From the NCBI GenBank assembly GCA_023397675.1, contig JAEWTV010000139.1:62001-126000 (forward strand): a stretch of DNA of 64,000 nt. The letters are read 5' to 3'. The stretch comes from Bacillota bacterium (GTDB lineage: Bacteria > Bacillota > Clostridia > Acetivibrionales > JANLFN01). How positions within the stretch are numbered: position 1 is the stretch's first letter; every line of letters begins with the position of its first letter. The notes under the pieces were generated by a model. That model was not told the origin of the DNA and did no database searches. It was given only the letters and a program-made list of their open reading frames with translations. Made by a program: the position numbers and the translations under genes. This document shows positions 1 through 8,623 of the stretch, in pieces.

Positions 1-1
1 G

Positions 2-529
2 TTTTCCATGGATTATGTACCAACAACAATATATACAAATGAAAAGGCAGCTGATATAAAAGAAGAAGGTTGTATTAAGTCCATCACAAGTGTTGAAGAT
101 TTAAAGAAACAAAATAACAAGGCACTTGAGTCGTTTAGAATGATAATAAGTGTAATGATTATTGCAGCAATTTCACTTGGATTGGTTGTATTATACAATC
201 TTGGAATGTTGTCATATAACGAAAGATTTAGGGAGTTAGCGACACTTAAAGTTTTAGGATTTTCCAATAAAGCATTGAACCTATTGAATGTTACACAGAC
301 ATTATTATTGTCGCTATTTGGTGTTATTTTTGGAATACCATTAGCAAGACTTTTTGCAGAGTATATGTTTAACTCAATCGATAGTTTCCCATTTAAGGTA
401 ACTACAACAGCAATATCAATGGGATTAAGTGTTGGAGGTGTTTTGCTAGTTATATTAGCAGTTTGTATTATTTTATCTAAGAGAATTAAAGAGGTTGATA
501 TGGTTGTTTCTTTAAAAATGAATGATTAG
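2..529 (+). CDS. ABC transporter permease, FtsX/MacB type (3' part only)
   Basis: This is the C-terminal end of an FtsX-like permease; the reading frame is open to the left edge, so the true start lies outside the window. About 175 residues are visible. Three hydrophobic spans are seen, near residues 45-70, 95-115 and 135-160 of the visible part. The cytoplasmic stretch after the first span (ERFRELATLKVLGFS) is the typical FtsX-family sequence with an R-E-A-L-G pattern, and the protein ends with the family-like basic tail after the last helix. Such permeases work with an ATPase subunit to move lipids or peptides or to signal across the membrane. The ATPase and the N-terminal half are outside the window, so the substrate cannot be assigned. 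Confidence 0.85.
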   Translation, partial: FSMDYVPTTIYTNEKAADIKEEGCIKSITSVEDLKKQNNKALESFRMIISVMIIAAISLGLVVLYNLGMLSYNERFRELATLKVLGFSNKALNLLNVTQTLLLSLFGVIFGIPLARLFAEYMFNSIDSFPFKVTTTAISMGLSVGGVLLVILAVCIILSKRIKEVDMVVSLKMND

Positions 530-641
530 AATAACGCAAATTTCAAAAAAAATGAAAAAATTAAACAGGGTATTTAGACTGAAAAAACAATAAAAATGGT
601 TCAATTTTTACAGATTTACCCATTAACAGGAGGCAATAGAT

Positions 642-1436
642 ATGCCGAAAGAAACCACAATTTGGTATTTTACAGGCACAGGGCAATGCAAAATTGTATC
701 AGAATACATAGCGGCAAATTTAAGAAGTGATGGTCATCAGGTAAAAATAATAAATATTACTCCTTTGGATGTACGTAATTGCATTAAAGGTAATATTGAC
801 TGCAATCAATTAATAATTGTTTTTCCTGTGTATGGAAGCGATGCACCTAAATCACTAAAAGATTTTATGAAGGAATTAAAGGCAGATATGGTTCCGGTAA
901 TGCTGATTGCATTATGGGGAAACGCTCATAAGGGAAAAGCACTCTGTAATGTGGGGGAAATACTTAACGGGAATGGATTCGTGGTAAATGGAGCAGCAGA
1001 AATTGTCGCCGAACATTCTTATTTGGGACAAAAGCCGCCCATAATTGGGGAAAGACCAACGGAAGCTGAGAAGCAAGGATTAGTTGAGTTTGTAAATAAA
1101 CAATTATTAAAGAAAGATTCAATAAAGCTTGTAGCCAACAATGATAAGCTTCATATTAAAATAATATGTTCCTTACCACAGGGTTTTGTATCAAAGTTAT
1201 TTATAAAATTAAATCTGCAACATAACAAATGTAACGAATGTGGTATTTGTAGGAAAATGTGTCCGGTAGGATCTATTAAAGAAGATCTCACTGTAGACAA
1301 AAAGAAGTGTATCATGTGTCTTTCTTGTGTGACAAACTGCAAAAGAAAAGCAAGAACATGTAAAGTAATGGATGTCGCTAAGAAAGCACTTGGACACCAT
1401 CAGAAAATTAAAAATGAAAATGTTTTTTATAAATAA
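642..1436 (+). CDS. EFR1-type flavodoxin-like/ferredoxin fusion protein
   Basis: A 264-residue cytoplasmic redox protein with an AGGAGG site 9 bp before the ATG. The N-terminal half (about residues 6-150) is a flavodoxin-like domain with an FTGTGQC phosphate-loop-like motif and a hydrophobic IIVFPVYGSDAP strand. The C-terminal part has two 4Fe-4S motifs of the CX2CX2CX3C type, CNECGICRKMC near residue 198 and CIMCLSCVTNC near residue 225. This matches the EFR1 family of clostridial flavodoxin-ferredoxin fusions, which are thought to shuttle electrons; the partner is unknown. It is a single-gene unit, followed by a T-rich hairpin. The family call is firm, the function is not. Confidence 0.85.
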   Translation: MPKETTIWYFTGTGQCKIVSEYIAANLRSDGHQVKIINITPLDVRNCIKGNIDCNQLIIVFPVYGSDAPKSLKDFMKELKADMVPVMLIALWGNAHKGKALCNVGEILNGNGFVVNGAAEIVAEHSYLGQKPPIIGERPTEAEKQGLVEFVNKQLLKKDSIKLVANNDKLHIKIICSLPQGFVSKLFIKLNLQHNKCNECGICRKMCPVGSIKEDLTVDKKKCIMCLSCVTNCKRKARTCKVMDVAKKALGHHQKIKNENVFYK

Positions 1437-1500
1437 AATCGGGGACATTCATCATATACTATTCTCCATATAATTAGGTTTATTTATAAGTAATTATAAT

Positions 1501-1542
1501 GCGCTAATCGGTTCCGTATAAGAACCAATAGTGTATTTTTTT
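1501..1542 (+). terminator. Probable Rho-independent terminator after the EFR1 gene
   Basis: A GGTTC/GAACC hairpin with imperfect outer pairing is followed by a run of seven T. It lies 65 bp after the stop codon of the flavodoxin/ferredoxin gene. Confidence 0.5.
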
Positions 1543-1645
1543 AGAGAACCAATTACAAAAGAAAAGTAAGTGATTTGTAAAAAATATTGGATTATAATAT
1601 CATTAGTGAAAGCTATACAAACAGTATAAAGGGGAGTAAGCCCAA

Positions 1646-2347
1646 ATGGGAAAGAAAGTGGCAATTGTTACTGGCGCAAGCAGCGGGATAGGAAAAGCAG
1701 TTTGTGAAAACTTATTGAATAATGAATATAATGTATTAGCTAACGGGCGATCAATATATTCTGCATTTAAGGAAACAGAAAGTCTGGTTTTAAATAATGG
1801 CGATTTACTTCTTAGCGAAACATCACAGAACCTTCTTGATAAAGTTTTGAAATTATGGGGAAAATGCGACGTGCTTTTTGTTAATGCTGGAATTATTGAG
1901 TCTAATAACATTGAAAACATAGATATAGACAAAATGTGCGAAATGGTTCGCCTTAAGGTGGAAATGTCATTTCGGTTGATTTACACAGTTTTGAAGTATT
2001 TTAAGAAAGTAGGAACTGGACACATTATCATTACTTCAAGTGTAATGGGTACAAAAACGAGAGAAAATTCAGGAGCCTATGCAGGATGCAACTATGCATT
2101 GGAAGCATTAGCGGAATCTCTAAGGATGGAATTGTGTGATACAAACATAAAGATAACTTGTATTGAGCCAGGATTGGTTGAAACCGGTTTACATAGAAAT
2201 TGGGAGGTTAAGCCCAAAGAACTATTGAACATATCAAATGCACTGCTTCCACAGGATATTGCGGATGCAGTTATTGAAATTTTAGATAAACCAGATCATA
2301 TTAGGATACCCAAGTATATGATTTTACCTAAAGGTCATAGAATTTAG
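1646..2347 (+). CDS. SDR-family oxidoreductase with an altered catalytic motif
   Basis: A 233-residue short-chain dehydrogenase/reductase (classical SDR) with a Rossmann nucleotide-binding motif TGASSGIG near residue 10, an NAG motif near residue 81 and the active-site Ser at 132. The family's YxxxK motif reads YAGCN: Tyr145 is present but the catalytic Lys is Asn149. In classical SDRs this Lys lowers the Tyr pKa and binds the nicotinamide ribose, so the enzyme may be slow, altered or only a binding protein. An AraC-type regulator follows 58 bp downstream on the same strand, and both precede one strong terminator, so they probably form an operon. The substrate is unknown. Confidence 0.85.
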   Translation: MGKKVAIVTGASSGIGKAVCENLLNNEYNVLANGRSIYSAFKETESLVLNNGDLLLSETSQNLLDKVLKLWGKCDVLFVNAGIIESNNIENIDIDKMCEMVRLKVEMSFRLIYTVLKYFKKVGTGHIIITSSVMGTKTRENSGAYAGCNYALEALAESLRMELCDTNIKITCIEPGLVETGLHRNWEVKPKELLNISNALLPQDIADAVIEILDKPDHIRIPKYMILPKGHRI

Positions 2348-2405
2348 ATACTTGATTTTGATAGCAGCTATAGGAATAATGCAGTTGGTATAGTGAGGAT
2401 GTATT

Positions 2406-3239
2406 ATGATCAGAAAGGAATTAATAAACCAAAGCATTGATTATATCATACAACATTTTGACGAGAATCTTTCAATTGAAGATGTAGCAAATCACTTTCA
2501 TTTCTCAAAATTCTATTTTTGCAGGTCCTTCAAGGAGGTAACCGGTGAAAGTGTATATGAATTTATAAAGCGCATGAAAATGGATCAGAGCGCTGTTGAT
2601 ATTAAGTTGGGAAAAAGTAAACCCATCACCGATATTGGCTTGAATTATGGATATAGTTCGTCAAATTACAGTTCCGCATTCAGAAAGCATCATAATGTTT
2701 CTCCGTTAGAATTCCGTAATTCTACAAATGTAACGAACATGTCAAACCCGTTCTATCCCGAAGGCCTTTCAAACTTTGAAACATTTGATGCCTATAACCA
2801 AAAAATAAAGGTACAGGAGCTTCCTGACTATTTGGTTATTTACGAACGAATGATCGGAAATTATGTAGAGCTCAAAGATAAATGGGTTGCTTTTTTGGAT
2901 AAATTCAGAGATTGCCTCAAAGCAGGTACACTATTAATAGAAAGATATTATGATGATCCTGCGATAACTAGCCTGAACAGCTGTCTATGCGATATTTGTA
3001 TAACAACTGATGAATATTGCAAGCTGGATAATGTAACAACAGTAAAGGGCGGCAAATTTGTAATGTATCGCTTTGAGGGAAAAATACAGGATATTTTTTG
3101 TGCTTTACAGGGTATATTTAGCGTTTGGCTGCCGGCAAGTGGTTATGAAATGGATAAGCGGTATGGGTTGAATATTTATAGGGAAATTGATATAGAAAAT
3201 GAACGTGTAATTATGGATTTATGTATACCAATTAAATAA
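2406..3239 (+). CDS. AraC-family regulator with GyrI-like effector domain
   Basis: A 277-residue transcription factor. Residues 8-105 form the two helix-turn-helix motifs of the AraC/XylS DNA-binding domain, here at the N-terminus (IEDVANHFHFSKFYFCRSFK and ITDIGLNYGYSSSNYSSAFR, ending in SPLEFR). Residues 120-277 resemble the GyrI/SOUL-like effector-binding domain seen in Rob- and BmrR-type regulators, which binds small hydrophobic or cationic ligands. Position suggests it controls the upstream SDR gene and its own transcription. It ends 20 bp before a long perfect-stem terminator. Confidence 0.85.
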   Translation: MIRKELINQSIDYIIQHFDENLSIEDVANHFHFSKFYFCRSFKEVTGESVYEFIKRMKMDQSAVDIKLGKSKPITDIGLNYGYSSSNYSSAFRKHHNVSPLEFRNSTNVTNMSNPFYPEGLSNFETFDAYNQKIKVQELPDYLVIYERMIGNYVELKDKWVAFLDKFRDCLKAGTLLIERYYDDPAITSLNSCLCDICITTDEYCKLDNVTTVKGGKFVMYRFEGKIQDIFCALQGIFSVWLPASGYEMDKRYGLNIYREIDIENERVIMDLCIPIK

Positions 3240-3259
3240 AGCAAGAATTCAGAAGTCAT

Positions 3260-3329
3260 AAAACAGACTTTTTTCTATAATGAGAATTGTAAGGTACAGT
3301 AATTCTCGTAGAAAAAAGTCTGTTTTTTT
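3260..3329 (+). terminator. Strong terminator after the SDR-AraC pair
   Basis: A long inverted repeat with arms at 3261-3288 and 3301-3325 pairs with only a small bulge and has a loop of about 12 nt. The right arm runs into seven T. The stem is A/T rich, so it may also act on the opposite strand. Confidence 0.8.
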
Positions 3330-3354
3330 ATGTAAAAATACGGAGGTGTAAATA

Positions 3355-3903
3355 ATGTTTGATATAAGAAAAGTTCAAGAACAGGTTATTTTTGAAGCTA
3401 TTCAAAGAAGAAGTGATAGCGAAACAGCAAAAGAAATTGTATATGGTTGTGATGGGCTGGCAAAAAACGAAAAGTATGCTGAGTGGGTAAAGTCTACAAT
3501 GAGTAGATTGGAAGATAAATTTGATCAGGAAACAACGAAACAGATCCGTATTAGCTGCCAATGCGGCTACGGAATGGATGAAAGGTTGACATTTTTAAAA
3601 GAGTTGATAGCCACCGCGTCAAATATGGAAGAGTTTGCAAATTCAGACAAAGCAAAAGCGGCAGGCCTGTTTTGCAAGGACGGCGAGCTTTATCTGCAGT
3701 TTTTATTTTGTCCCTGCCCTATGCTTGCAGATGTGGATAAATTAGAGACAAAAACTTGGTGCCTGTGTACTACGGGATACAGCAAAGTTCTTTTTGAAAA
3801 AGCCTTTGGATGTGAGGTTAATGTGGATTTGTTAATGAGCATAAAAACAGGGGATGATATCTGCCTTATGAAGATTATTCCTCGTGACTTGATTTGGAAA
3901 TAA
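3355..3903 (+). CDS. Cys-rich conserved protein of unknown function
   Basis: A 182-residue soluble protein preceded by a GGAGGTG ribosome site. It is not recognised with certainty. It carries paired cysteine motifs, SCQCGYGMDERL near residue 62, FCPCPM near residue 118 and WCLCTTGYSK near residue 133, then GDDICLMKI near the C-terminus. This layout resembles a family of clostridial Cys-rich proteins (DUF6144-like) and the C-terminal region of L-2-amino-thiazoline-4-carboxylate hydrolase-like proteins, but I cannot confirm either. The cysteines suggest metal or Fe-S binding. No signal peptide or membrane segment is seen. It lies alone between two terminators. Confidence 0.6.
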   Translation: MFDIRKVQEQVIFEAIQRRSDSETAKEIVYGCDGLAKNEKYAEWVKSTMSRLEDKFDQETTKQIRISCQCGYGMDERLTFLKELIATASNMEEFANSDKAKAAGLFCKDGELYLQFLFCPCPMLADVDKLETKTWCLCTTGYSKVLFEKAFGCEVNVDLLMSIKTGDDICLMKIIPRDLIWK

Positions 3904-4110
3904 TGTAACAAAATTGAAAATGCAATACATTTTTCTAATCCCAACAAAATTAAAGTTCGATATGACAAGCTAATAGCAGAGTGTTTGGAAATTTCCCGTT
4001 CCCAAGCCAAAAGGCTATTGAATACCTATGCGATAGAGGTAGGCAGCCCTTCTGATAACAATGTGATATTTACATATAATGATTTTGAACAAACCTCACT
4101 CTGCTCATAA
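3904..4110 (+). other. Possible remnant reading frame without start codon
   Basis: Directly after the stop codon at 3901-3903 the same frame stays open for 68 codons. The translation contains a helix-turn-helix-like stretch (ISRSQAKRLLNTYAIEVG). There is no ATG or ribosome site, so this is either chance or the decayed end of another gene. The rest of the gap up to 4259 holds a terminator. Confidence 0.25.
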
Positions 4111-4178
4111 ATCTCTGAAAATTCTTCAGTTTCACTATAAGAAGGATATTATAATTGACATAGTTAAGAAGTGTTAGT

Positions 4179-4230
4179 AAAATAGTGAATGCAGTTCATA
4201 AATGAATTGCATTCACTATTTTAACTTTTA
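4179..4230 (+). terminator. Rho-independent terminator
   Basis: A 20-bp stem (4179-4198 and 4203-4222, one G-T pair) with a 4-nt loop is followed by a T-rich tail. It closes the transcription unit of the Cys-rich protein. Confidence 0.75.
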
Positions 4231-4259
4231 TTATTTTTTAATAAAAGGGAGGGGTTTTA

Positions 4260-4655
4260 ATGAAAAAAACAAAACTATATTGGCCGCTTGTTATATTGGG
4301 AATAATTCAAATTGGTACAGCTATCTTTTTTATGTTACCTGACAATATTGTTGCAGCCATTGGATTTAAAACAGTAAACTTGGAATTATCCGTTTATCTG
4401 TATGTTGTTTGCTCCTTATATTTTTCGTTAGGTGTACTGTACCTAATGGGGGCACATTTGGCAGAAGTACGGTTCCCTGCTTTAATCATTGCATGCGTTG
4501 ATATTCCCCTTGAAGTAGTATCATACCTTACAGGATTTCCGCATATGTCCATTTCATATTGGTTAATAATCTTTTTCTGCTTAATTATAACAATTCCCTT
4601 TGTATTCTGTTGTTTTCATTTGTTAAAAAATTACTGTTTAGCAAAAGCTAAGTGA
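4260..4655 (+). CDS. Small four-helix membrane protein, function unknown
   Basis: A 131-residue polytopic membrane protein with four predicted transmembrane helices, near residues 7-27, 42-64, 70-90 and 98-122, and a basic C-terminal tail. A GGGAGGGG ribosome site precedes the ATG. I do not recognise the family. The next gene, a TetR-type repressor, starts 15 bp after its stop, so both are probably co-transcribed and the repressor probably controls the pair. By analogy with other TetR-membrane protein pairs it could serve in export or stress response, but the sequence shows no transporter motif. Confidence 0.6.
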   Translation: MKKTKLYWPLVILGIIQIGTAIFFMLPDNIVAAIGFKTVNLELSVYLYVVCSLYFSLGVLYLMGAHLAEVRFPALIIACVDIPLEVVSYLTGFPHMSISYWLIIFFCLIITIPFVFCCFHLLKNYCLAKAK

Positions 4656-4670
4656 TCTAATAAGGAGAGA

Positions 4671-5285
4671 ATGATGACAAATATTAGAGAAAAGAAAAAG
4701 GAACAGACTAGAAAAAAAATTCAGGCTATGTCTCTTCAACTTTTTAAAATGCATGGATATGAAAAAACAACAATGGAGAAAATTGCTTCTGAGGCAGAAA
4801 TTGGCTTGGGCACACTCTATAATTATTTTCCTTCTAAATCTGCGCTATTCTTTTCAATTATTGAAAGAAACATTGAAGCTTTCATGTCCGAACTTGAAGA
4901 AATTATTAATAGTGAGATGACTTTACTGGAATCCTTGCGTGAGTTTTTTAATGTATATTTGAAAAGTTTTACTACATACGGGAAAAATATCTGGCGAGAT
5001 TTGTTTCGAGAAATCATGTTTCGTGACCATATGGGATATGAGAAAATACAAGAAATAGACCAGAACTTCATAAAAGAACTTTACAAGTTGCTTTATACGC
5101 GGATTGTAGAAGAGAGTGTAAACAAAGAGGAGAAACTTACTACTGCATCTAAAACTTTGTATTCATTACTTGGATATCATATTATTTACTTCGTTTCAGA
5201 TATTTCTGTATCTTTGCAAGAGATGATAGAGTCATTAATGGAACAAGCAAAATTGATTATAGAGGGATTTATTCCTGTAATATAA
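4671..5285 (+). CDS. TetR/AcrR-family transcriptional regulator
   Basis: A 204-residue regulator. Residues 8-55 form the TetR N-terminal helix-turn-helix (TRKKIQAMSLQLFKMHGYEK, then TMEKIASEAEIGLGTLYNYFPSKSAL in two steps), a very good family match. Residues 60-204 are an all-helical ligand-binding and dimerisation domain with no recognised ligand. The start is uncertain by one codon because two ATG codons follow the AGGAG site. It probably represses its own operon with the membrane protein upstream. Confidence 0.88.
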   Translation: MMTNIREKKKEQTRKKIQAMSLQLFKMHGYEKTTMEKIASEAEIGLGTLYNYFPSKSALFFSIIERNIEAFMSELEEIINSEMTLLESLREFFNVYLKSFTTYGKNIWRDLFREIMFRDHMGYEKIQEIDQNFIKELYKLLYTRIVEESVNKEEKLTTASKTLYSLLGYHIIYFVSDISVSLQEMIESLMEQAKLIIEGFIPVI

Positions 5286-5379
5286 AATGTCGGTGCCTTT
5301 TTGTATTTTAACAAGGTCAAAAGTTTTTGCACATAATTCACATTGCTCTTATACATGTAATTAAATTATTGAATCGTTT

Positions 5380-5416
5380 AAGGCTATAAGGTTAAATACC
5401 ATATAGCCTTTCTTAT
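5380..5416 (+). terminator. Probable terminator after the tetR gene
   Basis: Nine-bp perfect stem AAGGCTATA/TATAGCCTT (5380-5388 and 5402-5410) with a 13-nt loop and a short pyrimidine tail TCTT. The T-run is weak. A second 8-bp inverted repeat, GAAACATC/GATGTTTC, follows at 5462-5489 in the same 310-bp gap and is unexplained. Confidence 0.5.
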
Positions 5417-5530
5417 TTGAAAGAGATAACAAAGGAATGATTTTGACTAGTATGATATTACGAAACATCTGTGACGCGACTGATGTTTCTTAATATGTCG
5501 AATAAACATCTTTGCTAGTAAACAATTTCT

Positions 5531-5555
5531 GTTTATGTTTTAAATTAACGGGTAA
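5531..5555 (+). promoter_or_regulatory. Candidate stress/sporulation sigma-type promoter
   Basis: GTTTAT, 13 bp, then GGGTAA. This is close to the sigma-B-type consensus GTTTAA-N12-14-GGGTAT of Bacillus. It lies 40 bp upstream of the RsbU-like phosphatase gene, the kind of gene such sigma factors often control. No good sigma-A promoter is seen in this gap. Confidence 0.35.
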
Positions 5556-5595
5556 TATTTGGATAGAGAATTTTTGTTGAAATGAGTGGTCAAAA

Positions 5596-6753
5596 ATGAT
5601 TTTGCAGAGTGTTTCAGATGGCTTTTTATTTAAAGAGCCTGACAGATTAGGTGTGAAGCGTGCTCAAAGATCTGAGACGAGTTCGATTAGCGAAAATATA
5701 AAGAAATTTCTGGAACATGCAGATTCTATAAGCAAGGAACTTATAGATATTTTCCCGTACCCCATTTTCATTACTACCATGGATACAATGCTTTTGCTTG
5801 TAAATGAACAAGCAACTAAGATTTTTCCCGGAAATATTATCGGGGATTACCTGTGTAACATGGCGAACCCCGAAATGATAGCTGTCATGAAGAAAAAACT
5901 TCTTCAAATGGAAGAACAAAACATTAAAATAATAACCTTCGAATATAAGTACAATCATACCGACAATATCTGTTTTGAACTGGAGATAACAGTATGTCTG
6001 CTTACTTTCAGAGAAATACCTGCTGTAATGGTACTTACAAGAGATATTGGAGAGGCCAAGCAGGAATTACTGGCAGCCGGTAGCTTCCAGAAGGGTTTGC
6101 TGAAAAGAGGTCTGCCTTTTGGAAGTGACAAGGTTGAAAGTAAAATAATATATGTCCCGGCAAGGACAGTCAGCGGAGATTTCTATTTCTTTTATAAAAC
6201 TGATGATAAACATATGATGGGCATGATTGGAGATGTTAGCGGCAAAGGAGTAGCAGCAGCTCTTGGGATATCGGCATTCAACGTTTTATTCCATGAAGGA
6301 ACTGCCGATATTAAAGATCCCTATGATTTGACTAAAAAGCTGAATGAGAAGTCTGCTTTCTATCTTGGTGAGAGGTTTGTAGCCGCCTGCATCTTTGATA
6401 TAGACTTTGATAAAAGACAGCTCAGGGCTGTAGGAGCAGGAATAAACCAGTTTGTATATAGAAAAAGTGCAGGAACTTTAAAGAGATATACTATCAGGGG
6501 ACCTTTCCTGGGTATGTTTGAAGATAGTACTTTTGAAGAAGTAATAATCGACTTCGAACCAGAAGATGAGTTTATTTTTTATTCGGATGGGATGGATTTC
6601 GCATTTTCTGCAGGTGAAGTGGACTTGGAAGCACTGAAGGAAACATCTACAGATGAAGTGATTTCTTATGTAGAGAGTGCAATAGACAATATGCTGATAA
6701 ACATAGAAGGACTGCCTGATGACTGTACTATGATAGTCATAAAGATTAAATAA
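5596..6753 (+). CDS. PAS-PP2C phosphatase, RsbU/SpoIIE-like
   Basis: A 385-residue cytoplasmic serine phosphatase. Residues about 45-155 form a PAS-like sensor (IFPYPIFITTMDTMLLLVNEQA, given in part) and residues 175-385 a SpoIIE/RsbU-type PP2C domain. Metal-binding motifs are visible: SGDFYFF near 195, GDVSGKGVAAAL near 214, YSDGMD near 330 and DDCTMIVIKI at the end. Such enzymes dephosphorylate an STAS-domain anti-anti-sigma factor and so free a sigma factor. The two downstream genes encode the matching anti-sigma-like kinase and STAS protein, so this is the input end of a partner-switching module. No transmembrane helix is present, so the signal is probably intracellular. Confidence 0.88.
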   Translation: MILQSVSDGFLFKEPDRLGVKRAQRSETSSISENIKKFLEHADSISKELIDIFPYPIFITTMDTMLLLVNEQATKIFPGNIIGDYLCNMANPEMIAVMKKKLLQMEEQNIKIITFEYKYNHTDNICFELEITVCLLTFREIPAVMVLTRDIGEAKQELLAAGSFQKGLLKRGLPFGSDKVESKIIYVPARTVSGDFYFFYKTDDKHMMGMIGDVSGKGVAAALGISAFNVLFHEGTADIKDPYDLTKKLNEKSAFYLGERFVAACIFDIDFDKRQLRAVGAGINQFVYRKSAGTLKRYTIRGPFLGMFEDSTFEEVIIDFEPEDEFIFYSDGMDFAFSAGEVDLEALKETSTDEVISYVESAIDNMLINIEGLPDDCTMIVIKIK

Positions 6754-6840
6754 CTTAGCAATAAATGCTATAGAGGTTGCGGTAACGATGCATTATAATC
6801 GCGGGTGTGCAAAATACTCATAAAGAGGATGGGCTGCATC

Positions 6841-7251
6841 ATGCACAAAGAGATCAGTAATCAATTTGTACTTTATGGACTTGACAAATACCTGAAAGTT
6901 ATTGAACAGGTCATATCTGAACTGGGATTAGAAAAGGGTACGGATAACTGCTTCGATATAATGCTGATTATGACTGAAGCACTTACAAACGCTTTTCGTC
7001 ATGGCAACAAGGGCAACGGCGAAAAACCCATTTATTTGAGGTATTGCTGCGATGGCTCGAAACTGATTATTGAAATAGAAAATTTTAGTGAGGGCAGCAA
7101 TGAGGTGTCCATTCCGGATAGGATAAATGAGAACTCAATCCTTGAAAGCAGCGGTCGCGGACTTTTTATCATATCCTCTCTGGCCGACAAGGTTGAATAC
7201 AGCAAAAATATTATCCATATAGAGAAGTACTGTAATAAAGGCAGTTTTTAA
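6841..7251 (+). CDS. Anti-sigma-factor-type serine kinase, RsbW/SpoIIAB-like
   Basis: A GHKL-type ATPase of about 136 residues. Motifs are the N-box TEALTNAFRHGNKGN, then DRINENS, and SSGRGLFIISSLADKVEY as the G2 box, typical of RsbW/SpoIIAB/BtrW-like kinases. These bind a sigma factor or another target and phosphorylate the partner STAS protein. I chose the ATG at 6841, 12 bp after AGAGG; an ATG at 6829 and a GTG at 6805 are in frame but badly placed. It sits between the phosphatase and STAS genes. No sigma gene is adjacent, so the target is unknown. Confidence 0.85.
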   Translation: MHKEISNQFVLYGLDKYLKVIEQVISELGLEKGTDNCFDIMLIMTEALTNAFRHGNKGNGEKPIYLRYCCDGSKLIIEIENFSEGSNEVSIPDRINENSILESSGRGLFIISSLADKVEYSKNIIHIEKYCNKGSF

Positions 7252-7319
7252 GGACATTGATTTTATTATGAGGCAACCATAAATATTAACAATATAAAAT
7301 CTTATAGAGGGGTGCTTAT

Positions 7320-7598
7320 ATGATTCAGGTAGTTATACCAACTATTTTCGCAGTAGAGGAGTCCACTGATTTCAGACAGAAAATGAATGAATACCTGATG
7401 TCTGGTGAAAAGGATTTCAGCATCGATTTCAGTAACTGTACCTTTATAGATAGTACAGGCTTGGGCGTACTGGTCACAGTCTACAAGAAATGTATGGAAA
7501 GGGGCGGCGAGCTAAAAATACATTCTATTGTGAATCCTCAGGTTATGAGGGTCGTTAAACTGACCAGACTTGATAAGGTGTTCAAAATTTGTGATTAA
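7320..7598 (+). CDS. STAS-domain anti-anti-sigma factor, RsbV/SpoIIAA-like
   Basis: A 92-residue single STAS domain. The phosphorylation loop reads FIDSTGLGVL with Ser45 as the probable phosphosite. The unphosphorylated form should bind the RsbW-like kinase just upstream, releasing its target; the RsbU-like phosphatase should regenerate it. The three genes (5596-7598) are in the order phosphatase, kinase, STAS, each with its own ribosome site, and probably form one operon. Confidence 0.88.
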   Translation: MIQVVIPTIFAVEESTDFRQKMNEYLMSGEKDFSIDFSNCTFIDSTGLGVLVTVYKKCMERGGELKIHSIVNPQVMRVVKLTRLDKVFKICD

Positions 7599-7621
7599 CT
7601 CTCATTTTCGTCATGTTCCAC

Positions 7622-7677
7622 CTTGGGTAGACATTCTTGGTTTAGCTATGGTTTTGCACTACTAATTTGTACCCAAG
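7622..7677 (+). repeat. Inverted repeat after the partner-switching genes
   Basis: Perfect 8-bp arms CTTGGGTA and TACCCAAG (7622-7629 and 7670-7677) are separated by 40 nt. It may be a weak terminator or a leader structure for the transporter gene; there is no T-run directly after it. Nothing else is recognised between 7599 and 7836. Confidence 0.35.
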
Positions 7678-7836
7678 ACTTAGTTATATTGAGCTAAAAC
7701 ACATATTTTTTCTGCTTTGTAGCCTCTTCCTATTCGAATTTTTTACGGTTTTATACTATCCTTCAATATTCCATTGTTTAAAAGACTATATTCATATATT
7801 ATTTTTTATATAAAATATAAAAAAGTGAGGTTTACT

Positions 7837-8436
7837 ATGAATCAAACAAATCAAATCAAGGAATGGGCTAATCCTACTCCGGCTGGCTTAGTTGCCTTGG
7901 CAGTAGCATGTTTTGGTTTCTTTGCTTTACTTACGGGGAATGTAACATCTGCAGCAATGCCTCTGCTTGGTTTTTGGCTTCTTGGAGGATTTGTTGTACA
8001 AATCGTAGTTGGAATAATTGACATTAAAGGTGGTAATTCAACCGGGGGAAATACATTTTTATTCTTCTCTGCATTTTTCATGTTGGTAAGCGGAAGCGAA
8101 ATGATCTTTAAGTTTCTCATGGCAAATAATAAAGTAATTTTGGATGCTCATATTGATGGATGGGCATGGTTGTGTCTTACTTTTGTTATGTACTTATGGA
8201 CACCAGCATTTTTTAAGGCAAACTTCTTCCTGACCTTAATAGTTCTTGCATTGGACGTGGCACTTCCTTTCCTTTCATTAATAGATTTGGGTGTGATTTC
8301 AAAATCGCTTTCCAAAATTCCTGCATGGTCGTTGTTGGCAGCAGGTATAATAGGTATTTATCTGGCCAGTGCAACTATAGTTAACACTGCTTTCGGAAAA
8401 AAGATTTATCCGATGCCTGACCCAATAATAAAGTAA
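7837..8436 (+). CDS. Acetate-type uptake transporter (GPR1/FUN34/YaaH, SatP-like)
   Basis: A 199-residue integral membrane protein with six hydrophobic helices and the family signature NPTPAGLVAL near residue 10. Members move acetate and other short monocarboxylates across the cytoplasmic membrane. I place the start at the ATG of MNQTNQIKEW because a GTGAGG site lies upstream; a longer in-frame start at 7774 would add 21 basic, hydrophobic residues and lacks a ribosome site. The length is usual for the family. An acetate transporter suits a fermentative anaerobe. The gene stands alone, convergent with the PadR/DUF1048 operon. Confidence 0.85.
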   Translation: MNQTNQIKEWANPTPAGLVALAVACFGFFALLTGNVTSAAMPLLGFWLLGGFVVQIVVGIIDIKGGNSTGGNTFLFFSAFFMLVSGSEMIFKFLMANNKVILDAHIDGWAWLCLTFVMYLWTPAFFKANFFLTLIVLALDVALPFLSLIDLGVISKSLSKIPAWSLLAAGIIGIYLASATIVNTAFGKKIYPMPDPIIK

Positions 8437-8623
8437 TCATTTGTGATTCATAAGTTCTAAATTAAATATTTGAATACCTGGTATATTAGGTATCATTAAG
8501 AAAACAGTATTGAATTTTGTCAGTATAGACATTAATTTAATGCTGTTTTTATTTGTTATATATGGTTGTACAATTGGTACTTACCGGCCAGCATCCATTA
8601 TCATACAAGTTATTCTACAACTT

